Shown here: one piece after another, positions 18,551 to 27,531 of the stretch | Layout: every line of letters begins with the position of its first letter | How positions within the stretch are numbered: the stretch's first letter is position 1 | DNA from: JAVVSK01 sp036654235 | GTDB lineage: Bacteria > Bacillota > Clostridia > Christensenellales > CAG-138 | NCBI GenBank assembly: GCA_036654235.1 | Contig: JAVVSK010000001.1 | Span: 62,001 to 126,000 of the forward strand | Reading direction: 5' to 3' | DNA: 64,000 bases | Program-made: the position numbers and the translations under genes | The notes under the pieces: generated by a model | Told to the model about the DNA's origin: nothing | The model's database searches: none | Seen by the model: only the letters and a program-made list of their open reading frames with translations

Positions 18551-19702
18551 TTATCCGGCTTTACCCGCATTATAGGCTTCCCAAACGCAAGCCTGATGTC
18601 TCGGGCATTCCTTACTGTTTTCATGCACCTTGGAATGGAAAAGATGTATACAAAAATGCCCATCAAAATTGTTACTTTGGGTCGGATTTGCCATATGTGG
18701 CATGCAATGCATACTTGCGGCGACGGTTCGTCCGTTAAGCGTAACCCATATCGGTCGTCTGTCCCAAGTCCAGCTTCCGCACATTTGTTTCATAATAGCT
18801 GTATCTGCCGCGGTAACGGGTTCGCTGTCCGCATGATACCATCCGCCAAAACGCCGCGCATGAAACGAAAGCCCGGTTTTAACGTCCGTTATAGTAAAAT
18901 AAGAGTACCTATATAGCCAGTCGCTTCCGCCCTTAAACCAATCCAAAAGTTCTACCGTGCCCTTTAACTTATTAAAGAGAGCGTTCTCTTGTGTAATAGT
19001 GTTATTTGCATCATAGATAGAGTTAAGCGTTTCATCACCGGCGATACCGTCGCAGGATTTAAAGGAGCATGCTTCCTGAAAATCCTTAACCGCCTGCCTT
19101 GTTGCGGGACCAAATAATCCGGTTATGTCCGCAATATTTAAAAAACCACGATCATATAGCGCGGCTTGAAGCCTTTTTACTTCCTGCCCTTCCATTCCGA
19201 CTTTTAAAAGCCTTCCCATAGAGCTTGTTTTCGCTTTGCTTATTAAAAGATAACTCGAATGCACATAGCCCATATCATCGCCCACCAAAATAAAGTACCA
19301 GTTGCCGATAAGATTTTTAACCTTAACGGGCTGACCCGCATCAAGTTTTTTTATTATATATGTGCTTTGTCCCGGCGCTCCGCGTAGGTTTACTCCGTCC
19401 TCCATAACATACGCCGTCCGTATTCCCTTGGCATTTACAAAGACATTGTTCACCTTAATATATCCAACTGTGTTTTCATACAAAACGCGATAAAATCCGG
19501 CATCCTCATATAAAATCTTTACGACCGAGTCTATGGTGAGGACAAATAAAACGTCACTCTTTTCGTTCGCTTCTTTGTACATATCGGTATTATTTACGGT
19601 TATATCGCCATATTCGTTAGCCGCGGCAAATGCCGGGTAACACATAATAAGCGTCATAAGCACGAGTATCAAAGCAGACATCCTGAGTAATATTGCTTTC
19701 AC
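18551..19702 (-). CDS. Secreted SH3 / peptidoglycan-binding protein with possible transpeptidase-like C-terminal domain
   Basis: 383 residues from GTG 19702: AAAGGA lies 8 nt upstream, whereas the ATG at 19711 is too close to it. Signal peptide with hydrophobic core (ALILVLMTLIM) and an AFAA cleavage site. Two SH3b modules follow (about 30-85 and 90-150, the second with GVNLRGAPG), then a PG_binding_1 domain (about 165-235, VKRLQAALYDRGFL). The last 140 residues have conserved-looking His and Cys: GGWYHAD, SMHCMPHM, and NNFDGHFCIHLFHSKVH. The latter recalls the SxGC[IV]R region of L,D-transpeptidases, but I cannot confirm homology. A cell-wall binding or remodelling role fits its place between the PBP and topoisomerase genes. 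Confidence 0.75.
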   Translation of the reverse strand: MKAILLRMSALILVLMTLIMCYPAFAAANEYGDITVNNTDMYKEANEKSDVLFVLTIDSVVKILYEDAGFYRVLYENTVGYIKVNNVFVNAKGIRTAYVMEDGVNLRGAPGQSTYIIKKLDAGQPVKVKNLIGNWYFILVGDDMGYVHSSYLLISKAKTSSMGRLLKVGMEGQEVKRLQAALYDRGFLNIADITGLFGPATRQAVKDFQEACSFKSCDGIAGDETLNSIYDANNTITQENALFNKLKGTVELLDWFKGGSDWLYRYSYFTITDVKTGLSFHARRFGGWYHADSEPVTAADTAIMKQMCGSWTWDRRPIWVTLNGRTVAASMHCMPHMANPTQSNNFDGHFCIHLFHSKVHENSKECPRHQACVWEAYNAGKAG

Positions 19703-19707
19703 AAAAA

Positions 19708-20346
19708 TCATCCTTTCAGATTTAAATAATTAGAAAGTATCAAAGCATCTTCCTTTAAAACATTTAAAAGCTCACGTCTATAAATTGCGCTCGCCGGGTG
19801 ATACATTGGAAAAAACTTAAAAAGAATTCCGTTAAAGGTTATAGAGAAAAATTTCCCGTGCGCATTCGAAAGGGTCGGTCTTTCATTTAAAAACAGTTCT
19901 GCAATCGCGAAAAGAGGAATTCGTCCGAGCGTCGCTATAACGGAGGGTTCAACAAGATCAATTTCTCGTTTTAAAAGAGGAAGACCTTCGCGGATCTCAT
20001 TTATTTTTGGCGTTCTGTTCGAAACTGTACGCGTCTTTTTTAGTATAGGACGAAATTTAACGGCGTTTGTAACGTAGATTTCTTTTCTATCTATATTTAC
20101 AGAAGATAAAATTTCGTCAAGCTGTTTCCCCGCCTTGCCGACAAAAGGCGAAGCCTCGCGCACTTCAAAGTCGCCCGGCGCTTCTCCTATCATCATGAGC
20201 TTAGGAAATATAGCGCCTTTTCCAAAAACAGGGTTTTTATAGTCCCCATCGTCTCCTAATAACTTATAAAGACGTTCCGCCTCTAAAAAATACTGAGTAT
20301 CCAAAGCGGTTTTTCGCTTTACAGCTTCCTCAATTAAATCTATCAT
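19708..20346 (-). CDS. Uracil-DNA glycosylase superfamily protein (family 4-like, cysteine-free)
   Basis: 212 residues. Motif 1 is GEAPGDFE (family 4 GEAPG), followed by PFVGKAGKQLDEIL and, near the end, the MYHPASAIY loop typical of family 4. Family 4 enzymes carry a 4Fe-4S cluster held by four cysteines, but this protein has no cysteine at all; the usual KCRP is KFRP. It may be a cluster-less uracil-DNA glycosylase or a divergent paralogue with another role. It is coupled by ATGA overlaps to the PBP upstream and to the SH3 gene region downstream. Superfamily sure, activity likely but unproven. Confidence 0.82.
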   Translation of the reverse strand: MIDLIEEAVKRKTALDTQYFLEAERLYKLLGDDGDYKNPVFGKGAIFPKLMMIGEAPGDFEVREASPFVGKAGKQLDEILSSVNIDRKEIYVTNAVKFRPILKKTRTVSNRTPKINEIREGLPLLKREIDLVEPSVIATLGRIPLFAIAELFLNERPTLSNAHGKFFSITFNGILFKFFPMYHPASAIYRRELLNVLKEDALILSNYLNLKG

Positions 20347-23180
20347 ACCCCACCTAAGGCCGCTATTCTCTCGTAATTTGAACGAAGATTATCTATTGCC
20401 GTGCGAAGGAAGTTTTCCTGTGCCATTAAAATTGCGGCACGCATTCGCAATATTGCATTTTCTAAAGTATGCCTATCATGATCGTTTATCATTGTCGTAG
20501 GATTATCCAAATACGTTCTAACGGTACTTATGAGCGCTTGAGCCTCAGCAATAAGCGCTTGTATCGGGTCAACCGTCGTTGTATGTACATTACAAAAATA
20601 TCCTTCGCCTGTAAATTTATCTAATGCGATATCCATGTATATAGCGAACGGGAACAGTTGATTCAGATATTCCTTATTAAACTGGTTATATCCGCTTTTG
20701 GGGGATATTAAAAGCAAGGCACCGTCATGCGTAAGCGGACAAAATGCCGTTGCGATAGCTCCGGTTTCATCGCAAATTTTAAATGCTTTATGCATATTAC
20801 AAAAGTCTTTTGGCTGAGTTCCATCCAAAAACCAATCGGAAACGGGAGGATATGTTTTATCTAAAGCGCAGGCTGGTGTTGCGAGAAGCCCGGAAACTGC
20901 ACAAATATTGTATTTTTTCAAGCCCAATTCCGATGGGTTAGCGTCTATTATAGCTTTATCAGGCAATCCCTCGTGTATCTTTTGCATAAAGTTCTTAAAG
21001 AGGGGAGCAGCATATGTGCCGCCGGAAGCGCTATTTGCAAGAACGTTCGACGGGTAATCGTGCCCTATCCAAACGGTCGATACATAGTAGGGTGTCATTC
21101 CGGCAAAATATACACTTGAATAGTCAGAGTTGGTTCCCGTTTTACCCGCTACCGTCATTCCGCTGATTTGAGCCGCCGTTCCTGTTCCTGAGTTAACAGC
21201 ATCCTCCATCATATCTACAAGCATATAAGCAGTTGACTCCTTAAAAACGCGCCTGCTGTTCTTTACCTGAACAGAATCTAAAATTATACTTCCATTTGAA
21301 TCCACAACGCGGGTAAAGGAGGTAGGATCGTTATAAACGCCACCGTTGCCTATAGTAGCATAAGCAGCCGCCATCTCAATAGGCGTTATTGTGGAGGTTC
21401 CGAGAGCAAGACCGGGACCGTCTTTATTTATTCTGTCCCCCGCTATACCGAGGTTCTTCATGTATTCAAACGATTTTTCAAGCCCAACTTTTTCAAACAA
21501 AAGACGCGCCGCAACTATATTTAACGACGACCTTAAGCCACGTCGAACGGTCACCGGCCCCATCGTACTCATCTGACCTATGCTTGGGAAGCCCTTGCCG
21601 CCATAGCCTTCTATTGCACCCGGAATATTATACATTATTGTCGCCGGAGAAACGCCAAGGTCGAGAGCGGGTCCGTAAACAGAAATCGGCTTTATCGCCG
21701 AACCTACTGGCAAGGCACTCATATATGCTCTATTCCATTCCTTTTTTCGTTCCGGCTCTGTTCGTCCGCCAACTATCGCCTTAAGTTCGCCAGTATGATA
21801 GTCGATTACTACAGCTGCCGCTTGTGGCTCTATTATCTCCGTAACCGATCCATCTGCGTTTTTTTCATACCTTATTGCTTTTGATGGATCTCTAAGCTTT
21901 GGATAATTGCTATAATTTTCAACGCATTCCTGAACGGTTTTTTGTATATTCGTGTCAACGGTAAGATAAATTTTATAACCTCCGGTTCTAAGCTCGTCCT
22001 CAATAATTGAACGATTTTTACTTGTATCAGGCACATCTCTCTGATACAATAGGGAAGTTATTACATCGTATATTCCGTATTCTACGAAATACGGAATGTC
22101 ATACATGTCCGTTTTGGTAGATACCTCTACTATATGAACATTGTCGCCAAGGGCAGACTTCATCTGATCCAAAGTTATAAAACAAGCATTGTACATAGCT
22201 CTAATAACAATATCCGTTCTGGCATTAGTGCGTTCCATATCATTTTTTCCGGTTTCGGGGTCGATTCTTGTATACGTATTTGCGCGTGGATTATATCCGT
22301 TGGGTTTTTGTATCATTCCCGCCAGCATAGCACATTCTCGAATCGTAAGGTCATTAAGATCTTTTCCGAAAAAATCTTTAGCGGCGCTTTTAACCCCATA
22401 ATTTTTATCTCCAAGGTAGACGACATTTAAATAAGCTTCTAAAATTTTATCTTTATCAGAAACGCTTTCAAGCTCCGTTGCAAGATATGCTTCTTGAATT
22501 TTGCGCTTATAAGACTGAACATTTGTCAATATAGTATTTTTAATCAGCTGTTGCGTTATCGTACTTCCACCATGCGTATCTGTATTTCTTAGGGTATTGA
22601 TAATTGCGGATACGAGTCTTTTATAGTCAACTCCGCCGTGCTTATAAAAACGTACATCTTCAATAGCTACAACCGCATTTTTAAGCATATCCGGAATTTC
22701 ATCTATACTTGCCCATTCACGATATTCCATACCGGCAAACGTCGTTATTAGTTCACCATTACAGTCATATATATAGGAAGTTAAACTTGTATCCGTTAGT
22801 TTTTCAACATCTAAAGACGGCGTTGTATCAACATATGCCTTGGCAACGCCTAAAACCAGACCCGCTCCCGCAATTATAGCAAAAACCAATACGATCATGA
22901 GCACCTTAAGCGTTGTAAATACAACGGAAAGCGCGAAAGAACGCGGTTCATCATTCTTAACAAAAAGCTTTTCCGATTTTAAAGCATTTTTATCCATAGA
23001 TATAGTACGTGTATCTGTATAATCGAGATTTCCGTTTTGATTTTTAATTACAGCAAAGAATTCGGAAACCTTTTGAACCGTACGTTTAAAAAACGCGGAC
23101 GTTTGATCTTTAAGGTTTGAAAAAAAGCCTTTTTCTTCGCTGTTTTTTGAAGCATGTTTATTGTTAGCGTTTTTTGCCAT
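20343..23180 (-). CDS. ponA: Class A penicillin-binding protein (PBP1A-like)
   Basis: 945 residues. A basic cytoplasmic tail of about 85 residues, one transmembrane helix (about 88-115, LMIVLVFAIIAGAGLVLG), then the GT51 glycosyltransferase with EDVRFYKHGGVDYKR and GGSTITQQLIKN (about 165-215), and the transpeptidase with Ser494 in SAIK, the SLN triad and KTGTN (about 675). It polymerises lipid II and cross-links glycan strands on the outer face of the membrane. The C-terminal 70 residues are helical and of unknown role. First gene of the long minus-strand run; the next gene overlaps it by 4 nt. Confidence 0.95.
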   Translation of the reverse strand: MAKNANNKHASKNSEEKGFFSNLKDQTSAFFKRTVQKVSEFFAVIKNQNGNLDYTDTRTISMDKNALKSEKLFVKNDEPRSFALSVVFTTLKVLMIVLVFAIIAGAGLVLGVAKAYVDTTPSLDVEKLTDTSLTSYIYDCNGELITTFAGMEYREWASIDEIPDMLKNAVVAIEDVRFYKHGGVDYKRLVSAIINTLRNTDTHGGSTITQQLIKNTILTNVQSYKRKIQEAYLATELESVSDKDKILEAYLNVVYLGDKNYGVKSAAKDFFGKDLNDLTIRECAMLAGMIQKPNGYNPRANTYTRIDPETGKNDMERTNARTDIVIRAMYNACFITLDQMKSALGDNVHIVEVSTKTDMYDIPYFVEYGIYDVITSLLYQRDVPDTSKNRSIIEDELRTGGYKIYLTVDTNIQKTVQECVENYSNYPKLRDPSKAIRYEKNADGSVTEIIEPQAAAVVIDYHTGELKAIVGGRTEPERKKEWNRAYMSALPVGSAIKPISVYGPALDLGVSPATIMYNIPGAIEGYGGKGFPSIGQMSTMGPVTVRRGLRSSLNIVAARLLFEKVGLEKSFEYMKNLGIAGDRINKDGPGLALGTSTITPIEMAAAYATIGNGGVYNDPTSFTRVVDSNGSIILDSVQVKNSRRVFKESTAYMLVDMMEDAVNSGTGTAAQISGMTVAGKTGTNSDYSSVYFAGMTPYYVSTVWIGHDYPSNVLANSASGGTYAAPLFKNFMQKIHEGLPDKAIIDANPSELGLKKYNICAVSGLLATPACALDKTYPPVSDWFLDGTQPKDFCNMHKAFKICDETGAIATAFCPLTHDGALLLISPKSGYNQFNKEYLNQLFPFAIYMDIALDKFTGEGYFCNVHTTTVDPIQALIAEAQALISTVRTYLDNPTTMINDHDRHTLENAILRMRAAILMAQENFLRTAIDNLRSNYERIAALGGV

Positions 23181-23231
23181 TTTCTCTCATTCCATCTTTC
23201 AAAAATATACTTCCCAGAATACATTTCTAAT

Positions 23232-23260
23232 ATTATACCACGCAAGCTGCCTGTTCGCAA
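23232..23260 (-). promoter_or_regulatory. Promoter of the PBP operon
   Basis: On the minus strand TTGCGA (23260-23255), a 17-nt spacer and a perfect TATAAT (23237-23232) lie about 52 nt before the PBP ATG. It is the only strong promoter seen ahead of the whole 23.2-9.6 kb minus-strand run. Confidence 0.65.
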
Positions 23261-23504
23261 ATTAGCCCGGCTCTTTAGGTTTTACTCCCAACATAACCAA
23301 TGGATTAGGAGAAGCCGGATTGAATTTAGCGGTAATTAACCCGCTCATAGACTCGAGCTTTTTTACTCCCTCAACTATTAAAAATCCTAATTTTTAAAGA
23401 CGTGAATTTACTCCGGTAGAACCGTCACAAACTTGTCACTTTCAAAAGGTGAACTGCCGTGTTATAATTAAAAGCGCTGTATAGAAAAATAGGGAGGTTT
23501 CGGT
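23261..23504 (+). promoter_or_regulatory. Divergent intergenic region with yicC promoter
   Basis: A perfect TATAAT lies at 23463-23468 with only a weak -35 (TTCAAA, 23441-23446, 16-nt spacer); TTGTCA at 23433 is too distant. GGGAGG precedes the yicC ATG. The rest of the gap shows no other feature. Confidence 0.45.
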
Positions 23505-24377
23505 ATGTTGAGAAGCATGACTGGCTGCGGGCGCGGATACGCTGTTGATAATGGGCGTGAGCTTACTATTGAACTTAAAAGTGTAAATCATCGTTATCTG
23601 GATATAAATATAAAGCTTCCACGTGTACTTAATTTTGCCGAAGATATGATAAGGAAGAATATCCCTATAGCACGCGGACATGTAGACGTATTTCTACAAT
23701 ATTCAAATTGTAGAGAGGATTCCGTGGCTATAGTTTTAGATGAGGCTATCGCTATGCAGTATGCAAACGCCGCGAAGTTGCTTTCGGAAAAAATTGGGGT
23801 AAAAAACGATCTGACCGCGTCTATTCTTTTAAAAATGGATGATGTGGTTTCTCTAAAAGAGACGGATGAGGACGAGGGAACGATTCTCCTTATGATAATG
23901 TCGGCTCTTTCAGAGGCCGTTGCCGCCCTAATAGCTATGCGCGAAAATGAAGGCGAGAGAATAAAAAAAGACCTTTGCGAAAAGGTGGATATACTTGTAA
24001 ACATAAAAGATAAAATAGCGAAAAAAGCCCCCGATGTTCCTAATGAATACAAGAAAAAGCTAACCGAACGCCTATTTAGGCTTACTAACGGAATAGAGAT
24101 AGAGGATTCAAGGCTTTTTACCGAAATAGCCTTGTTTACGGATAAGGCCAGTATAGATGAGGAACTTGTTCGAATAGATAGCCATATTTTTGAGTTGCGC
24201 GCCCTCCTTTTTTCTGATGGGTCGGCGGGCAGGAAACTGGATTTTTTACTTCAGGAGCTTAATCGCGAATTCAATACAATAGGTTCAAAGGCGAACTCTG
24301 CCGGTATAGCGTCTTTGGTAATAGACGCGAAAGCCGAGCTTGAAAAGTTAAGAGAGCAGGCGCAAAATATTGAGTAA
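23505..24377 (+). CDS. yicC: YicC/YloC-family endoribonuclease
   Basis: 290 residues, normal length. The opening MLRSMTGCGRG and SVNHRYLDI are diagnostic of the N-terminal YicC domain, and the C-terminal DUF1732 domain has GRKLDFLLQELNREFNTIGSKA. E. coli YicC and its relatives are reported RNases acting on small RNA and mRNA decay. It heads a seven- to nine-gene operon in the standard Firmicutes order yicC-remA-gmk-rpoZ-coaBC. Its last codons overlap the remA start. Confidence 0.93.
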   Translation: MLRSMTGCGRGYAVDNGRELTIELKSVNHRYLDINIKLPRVLNFAEDMIRKNIPIARGHVDVFLQYSNCREDSVAIVLDEAIAMQYANAAKLLSEKIGVKNDLTASILLKMDDVVSLKETDEDEGTILLMIMSALSEAVAALIAMRENEGERIKKDLCEKVDILVNIKDKIAKKAPDVPNEYKKKLTERLFRLTNGIEIEDSRLFTEIALFTDKASIDEELVRIDSHIFELRALLFSDGSAGRKLDFLLQELNREFNTIGSKANSAGIASLVIDAKAELEKLREQAQNIE

Positions 24378-24609
24378 AACAGTAAGCATTGGGCTTTCGA
24401 GCATTGTAATGACGGACAGGATAATAGCCCTTATAAGTCCGGAGGGTAACCCGGCTAAACGTCTTATAGGCGATGCCCGCGAAAGAGGAACCTTAATAGA
24501 CGCGACGCATGGAAGAAAAACGAGAACGGTTCTGGTTATGGATAATGGCAGTGTTGTACTTTCAGCGCTATTGCCGGAAACCATAGCCGCCAGAATAACA
24601 ACTGAGTGA
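24370..24609 (+). CDS. remA: RemA-like DUF370 DNA-binding regulator
   Basis: 79 residues from a TTG at 24370 that overlaps the yicC stop; the internal Met (residue 14) would delete the conserved first strand. Features: SIGLSSIVMTDRIIALISPEG, then RLIGDARERGTLIDAT and RKTRTVLVMDNGSVVLSAL. RemA forms rings and activates extracellular-matrix genes in Bacillus subtilis. Its position before gmk is the same there. Whether it controls surface or dockerin genes here is unknown. Confidence 0.92.
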   Translation: MSKTVSIGLSSIVMTDRIIALISPEGNPAKRLIGDARERGTLIDATHGRKTRTVLVMDNGSVVLSALLPETIAARITTE

Positions 24610-24619
24610 AGGGGAGAAT

Positions 24620-25234
24620 ATGGAAACAAGCAGAACGGGTTTACTCGTAGTGATGTCAGGACCTTCAGGCGTTGGTAAAGGAACTTTGATAGATGAGCTT
24701 ATAACGAGAAACAGCAATGTTAAGCTCAGCATTTCCGCGACGACGCGCAGCCCCCGTCCGGGCGAAGTTGATGGGGTTGATTATTATTTTGTCGACAGGG
24801 CAAAATTTGAGGACATGATAGAAGACGGCGAATTTATTGAGTATACGCAATTTTTTAATGCCCATTATTATGGAACACCAAAGACGATGGTCGAGGAAGA
24901 ACTGGCTTCCGGAAATGATATAATTCTTGAGATCGACGTTAAGGGCGCTATGCGCATAAAGGAGACATATCCGGATGCCGTTTTAATATTTATAGTTCCG
25001 CCGTCGCGTAGCGAACTTAAAACGCGGCTAATAAAGCGCGGCACGGAGGACATTGCGACAATAGAACGTAGATTTACAGGAGCATCACAGGAATTCCCAT
25101 ACATGGAAAAATACGACTATATCGTTGTAAACGAAGTTATTGACATGGCACTTCGTCGTATAGAGGCGATAGTAACCGCTGAGAAATGCAAAGCGTTTCG
25201 CTGCAAAACAGTTATTGATAGTTTTAAAGAATGA
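24620..25234 (+). CDS. gmk: Guanylate kinase
   Basis: 204 residues. It phosphorylates GMP to GDP with ATP. The P-loop SGPSGVGKGT is at residues 13-22; the GMP-binding segment (SATTRSPRPGEVDGVDYYFV) and the lid with RLIKRG are present. AAGGGGAG precedes the ATG. It has the usual place between remA and rpoZ. Confidence 0.97.
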   Translation: METSRTGLLVVMSGPSGVGKGTLIDELITRNSNVKLSISATTRSPRPGEVDGVDYYFVDRAKFEDMIEDGEFIEYTQFFNAHYYGTPKTMVEEELASGNDIILEIDVKGAMRIKETYPDAVLIFIVPPSRSELKTRLIKRGTEDIATIERRFTGASQEFPYMEKYDYIVVNEVIDMALRRIEAIVTAEKCKAFRCKTVIDSFKE

Positions 25235-25245
25235 GGTAGAATATT

Positions 25246-25464
25246 ATGATGAATTATCCACCGGTAAACGAGTTGGAAGATATATTAGGATGTCGTTATC
25301 TTGTTGTAACCGCGGTTGCAAAGCGCGCGCGTCAGCTTATTTCAAACCCGGAAGAACTTGGGGATATGAAACCGGTTTCCGCAGCAGTAGACGATCTTTA
25401 TAAGGGAAGAATATCTGTTAATATTAAACATGACGAAGATTTTGTTGCGGTACATATTGAATAA
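25246..25464 (+). CDS. rpoZ: RNA polymerase omega subunit
   Basis: 72 residues. The hallmark segment YLVVTAVAKRARQL and the downstream KPVSAAVDDLYKGRI match omega, which helps assemble RNA polymerase through the beta-prime subunit. GAGGTAG lies before the ATG. Between gmk and coaBC, as in most Firmicutes. Confidence 0.96.
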   Translation: MMNYPPVNELEDILGCRYLVVTAVAKRARQLISNPEELGDMKPVSAAVDDLYKGRISVNIKHDEDFVAVHIE

Positions 25465-25519
25465 GAACGGCATTTACTGTCCGTAGTTGATTAAGTATAG
25501 CGCGGAGGGTGAAACTGAT

Positions 25520-26716
25520 ATGAAAACGGTTGTTTTAGGAATAACCGGCTCAATAGCGGCGTATAAGGCATGCGAAATTGTGAGCCGATTAAAAAAAGCG
25601 GGCTGTAATGTTCGCTGTATATTGACGAAGGCGGGAGCGGAGTTTATAACGCCCCTTTCGTTAGAGTCTCTTGCGCAATCTCCGGTGGTTACGGATATGT
25701 TTAGTCGCGAGAATCCATACGAGATAGAACATATAAGCCTTGCAAGGGCTGCTGATATATTCGTTATTGCCCCGGCGACGGCGAACTTTTTAGCCAAGGC
25801 TGCGGTTGGAATTGCCGATGATATGCTTAGCACTACGGTTTTGGCGACAAAGGCTCCGATATTGATAGCGCCGGCGATGAACGATAATATGTATGATAAT
25901 GTGGCGACTGTTAATAACATCGCCATTTTAAAGCGACGCGGTGCGAAATTCGTCGAACCGGAAGTCGGACTTTTAGCTTGTGGAACTGTTGGTAGGGGAA
26001 GGATGGCTGAACCGGAGCAAATAGTTTCGCGTATAATGTATGAGCTGCGCGGAAAAATGCTTTTTGGGAAAAAAATACTTATAACGGCGGGCGCAACGCG
26101 TGAGATGTTAGATCCTGTGCGCTTTTTAAGCAATCGGTCGACGGGGAAGATGGGTTATTCGATAGCGCAGGCGGCCGTCGATATGGGCGCGGAGGTATCT
26201 CTTGTTTCGGGTATATCCGAAGAAAAAACGCCTTTCGGCGTTAAGCGAATAGGAGTGCTTTCAACCGAGGAAATGAAAAATGCCTGTATTATCGAGGCAG
26301 AATCGGCGGATGTTGTTATAAGCGCTGCCGCACCATGCGATTTTACGCCCGAAGCTTATAGTAAAAATAAAATAAAAAAGAGCGATTTTGATATGATGAT
26401 AAAGCTCAGGGGAACGAGCGATATATTAAAAACGCTGTCTGAAAAATATCCCGGTAAAATACTGGTTGGGTTTGCAGCGGAAACCGATAGGGTTGCTGAA
26501 AATGCGAAAAAGAAATTGAGCGATAAGAAGCTTTTTGCGATAGCGGCAAACGATATTTCAAAGGCAAACTGCGGATTTATCTCGGAGACTAACGATATAA
26601 CCATTTACATGGAAAACGGAAAAACATTTAACAGTGGATTATTAACGAAATATGAGGTAGGAAAATTTTTGCTTGAACGGATTTTTGATGTTGCAAACGA
26701 GATTGACCACAAATGA
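25520..26716 (+). CDS. coaBC: Bifunctional phosphopantothenoylcysteine decarboxylase / phosphopantothenate-cysteine ligase
   Basis: 398 residues from ATG 25520 (GGAGGG about 10 nt upstream). The N-terminal flavoprotein CoaC has GITGSIAAYKA, the catalytic-His segment EHISLARAAD and PAMNDNMYDN; the C-terminal CoaB has TAGATREMLDPVRFLSNRS followed by TGKMG. It makes 4'-phosphopantetheine from phosphopantothenate in two steps. The next CoA step, coaD, lies 16 kb away. The stop overlaps the ecfA1 start (ATGA). Confidence 0.96.
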   Translation: MKTVVLGITGSIAAYKACEIVSRLKKAGCNVRCILTKAGAEFITPLSLESLAQSPVVTDMFSRENPYEIEHISLARAADIFVIAPATANFLAKAAVGIADDMLSTTVLATKAPILIAPAMNDNMYDNVATVNNIAILKRRGAKFVEPEVGLLACGTVGRGRMAEPEQIVSRIMYELRGKMLFGKKILITAGATREMLDPVRFLSNRSTGKMGYSIAQAAVDMGAEVSLVSGISEEKTPFGVKRIGVLSTEEMKNACIIEAESADVVISAAAPCDFTPEAYSKNKIKKSDFDMMIKLRGTSDILKTLSEKYPGKILVGFAAETDRVAENAKKKLSDKKLFAIAANDISKANCGFISETNDITIYMENGKTFNSGLLTKYEVGKFLLERIFDVANEIDHK

Positions 26717-27531
26717 TAGAAATAAATAATATAACATTTAAATATGATAAAGACGCTTCGCCCGCAATAGAAAACGTTACTCTTTCAATAAAAGAAGGGG
26801 AATTTTTAGCGGTCGTAGGCCATAATGGGAGCGGGAAAAGTACGCTCGCAAAGCATTTAAACGCTTTATTATTGCCAAGTGAGGGCAACGTTTTGGTCTA
26901 TGGAATGGATACAAGTGATCCGGATAAAACGATAGATATAAGGCGGCATGTCGGGATGGTATTCCAAAATCCGGACAATCAGTTGGTTACGACGGTGGTT
27001 GAGGAGGATATAGCCTTTGGTCCCGAAAACATTGGCGTTCCGCAGCAGGAAATAATTTCGCGTGTAAATATGGCGCTAAAGGCGGTAGGAATGGAAAAAT
27101 ACCGCTCAAGCGCACCGCATATGTTGAGTGGGGGTCAAAAGCAGAGGATCGCTATCGCGGGAATGCTTGCTTTAAAGCCCGATGTTCTTGTACTAGACGA
27201 GGCGACCGCGATGTTGGATCCTATAGGAAGAAACGAAATTTTAAATATAGCTTATGATCTTAATAAATTTCACGGAATAACCGTTGTCATGATAACCCAG
27301 TATATGGAAGAAGCCGTATTTTCAGACCGCGTTGCGGTAATGGCGAATGGGCGGCTTATGATGCTGGATACGCCGCGTCGTATTTTTTCGCAGTCGAATC
27401 GTCTAAGGTCGTTGGGGCTTGACGTTCCCGCCGTTGTCGACCTTAGAAATCGACTTATTGCGAAGGGATTAAAGCCCACGAACGCTATAACGGCAAAGGA
27501 GCTTGTTGATGTATTATGCCCATTATTTTAA
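26713..27531 (+). CDS. ecfA1: ECF transporter ATPase A1
   Basis: 272 residues. ABC ATPase with Walker A GHNGSGKST, Q-loop FQNPDNQLVT, signature LSGGQKQR and Walker B VLVLDEAT. The FQNPDNQ form is characteristic of energy-coupling factor transporters for vitamins and metals. It works as a heterodimer with A2. The gene overlaps coaBC upstream and ecfA2 downstream, so stoichiometric translation is likely. No substrate-binding S component is in the window; group II systems share one energizing module among several S units encoded elsewhere. Confidence 0.94.
   Translation: MIEINNITFKYDKDASPAIENVTLSIKEGEFLAVVGHNGSGKSTLAKHLNALLLPSEGNVLVYGMDTSDPDKTIDIRRHVGMVFQNPDNQLVTTVVEEDIAFGPENIGVPQQEIISRVNMALKAVGMEKYRSSAPHMLSGGQKQRIAIAGMLALKPDVLVLDEATAMLDPIGRNEILNIAYDLNKFHGITVVMITQYMEEAVFSDRVAVMANGRLMMLDTPRRIFSQSNRLRSLGLDVPAVVDLRNRLIAKGLKPTNAITAKELVDVLCPLF

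Noticed and set aside
25474..26133. 219-codon minus-strand ORF opposite coaBC
   Set aside because: It is antisense to a clear CoaBC and has no domain signal; a shadow frame.
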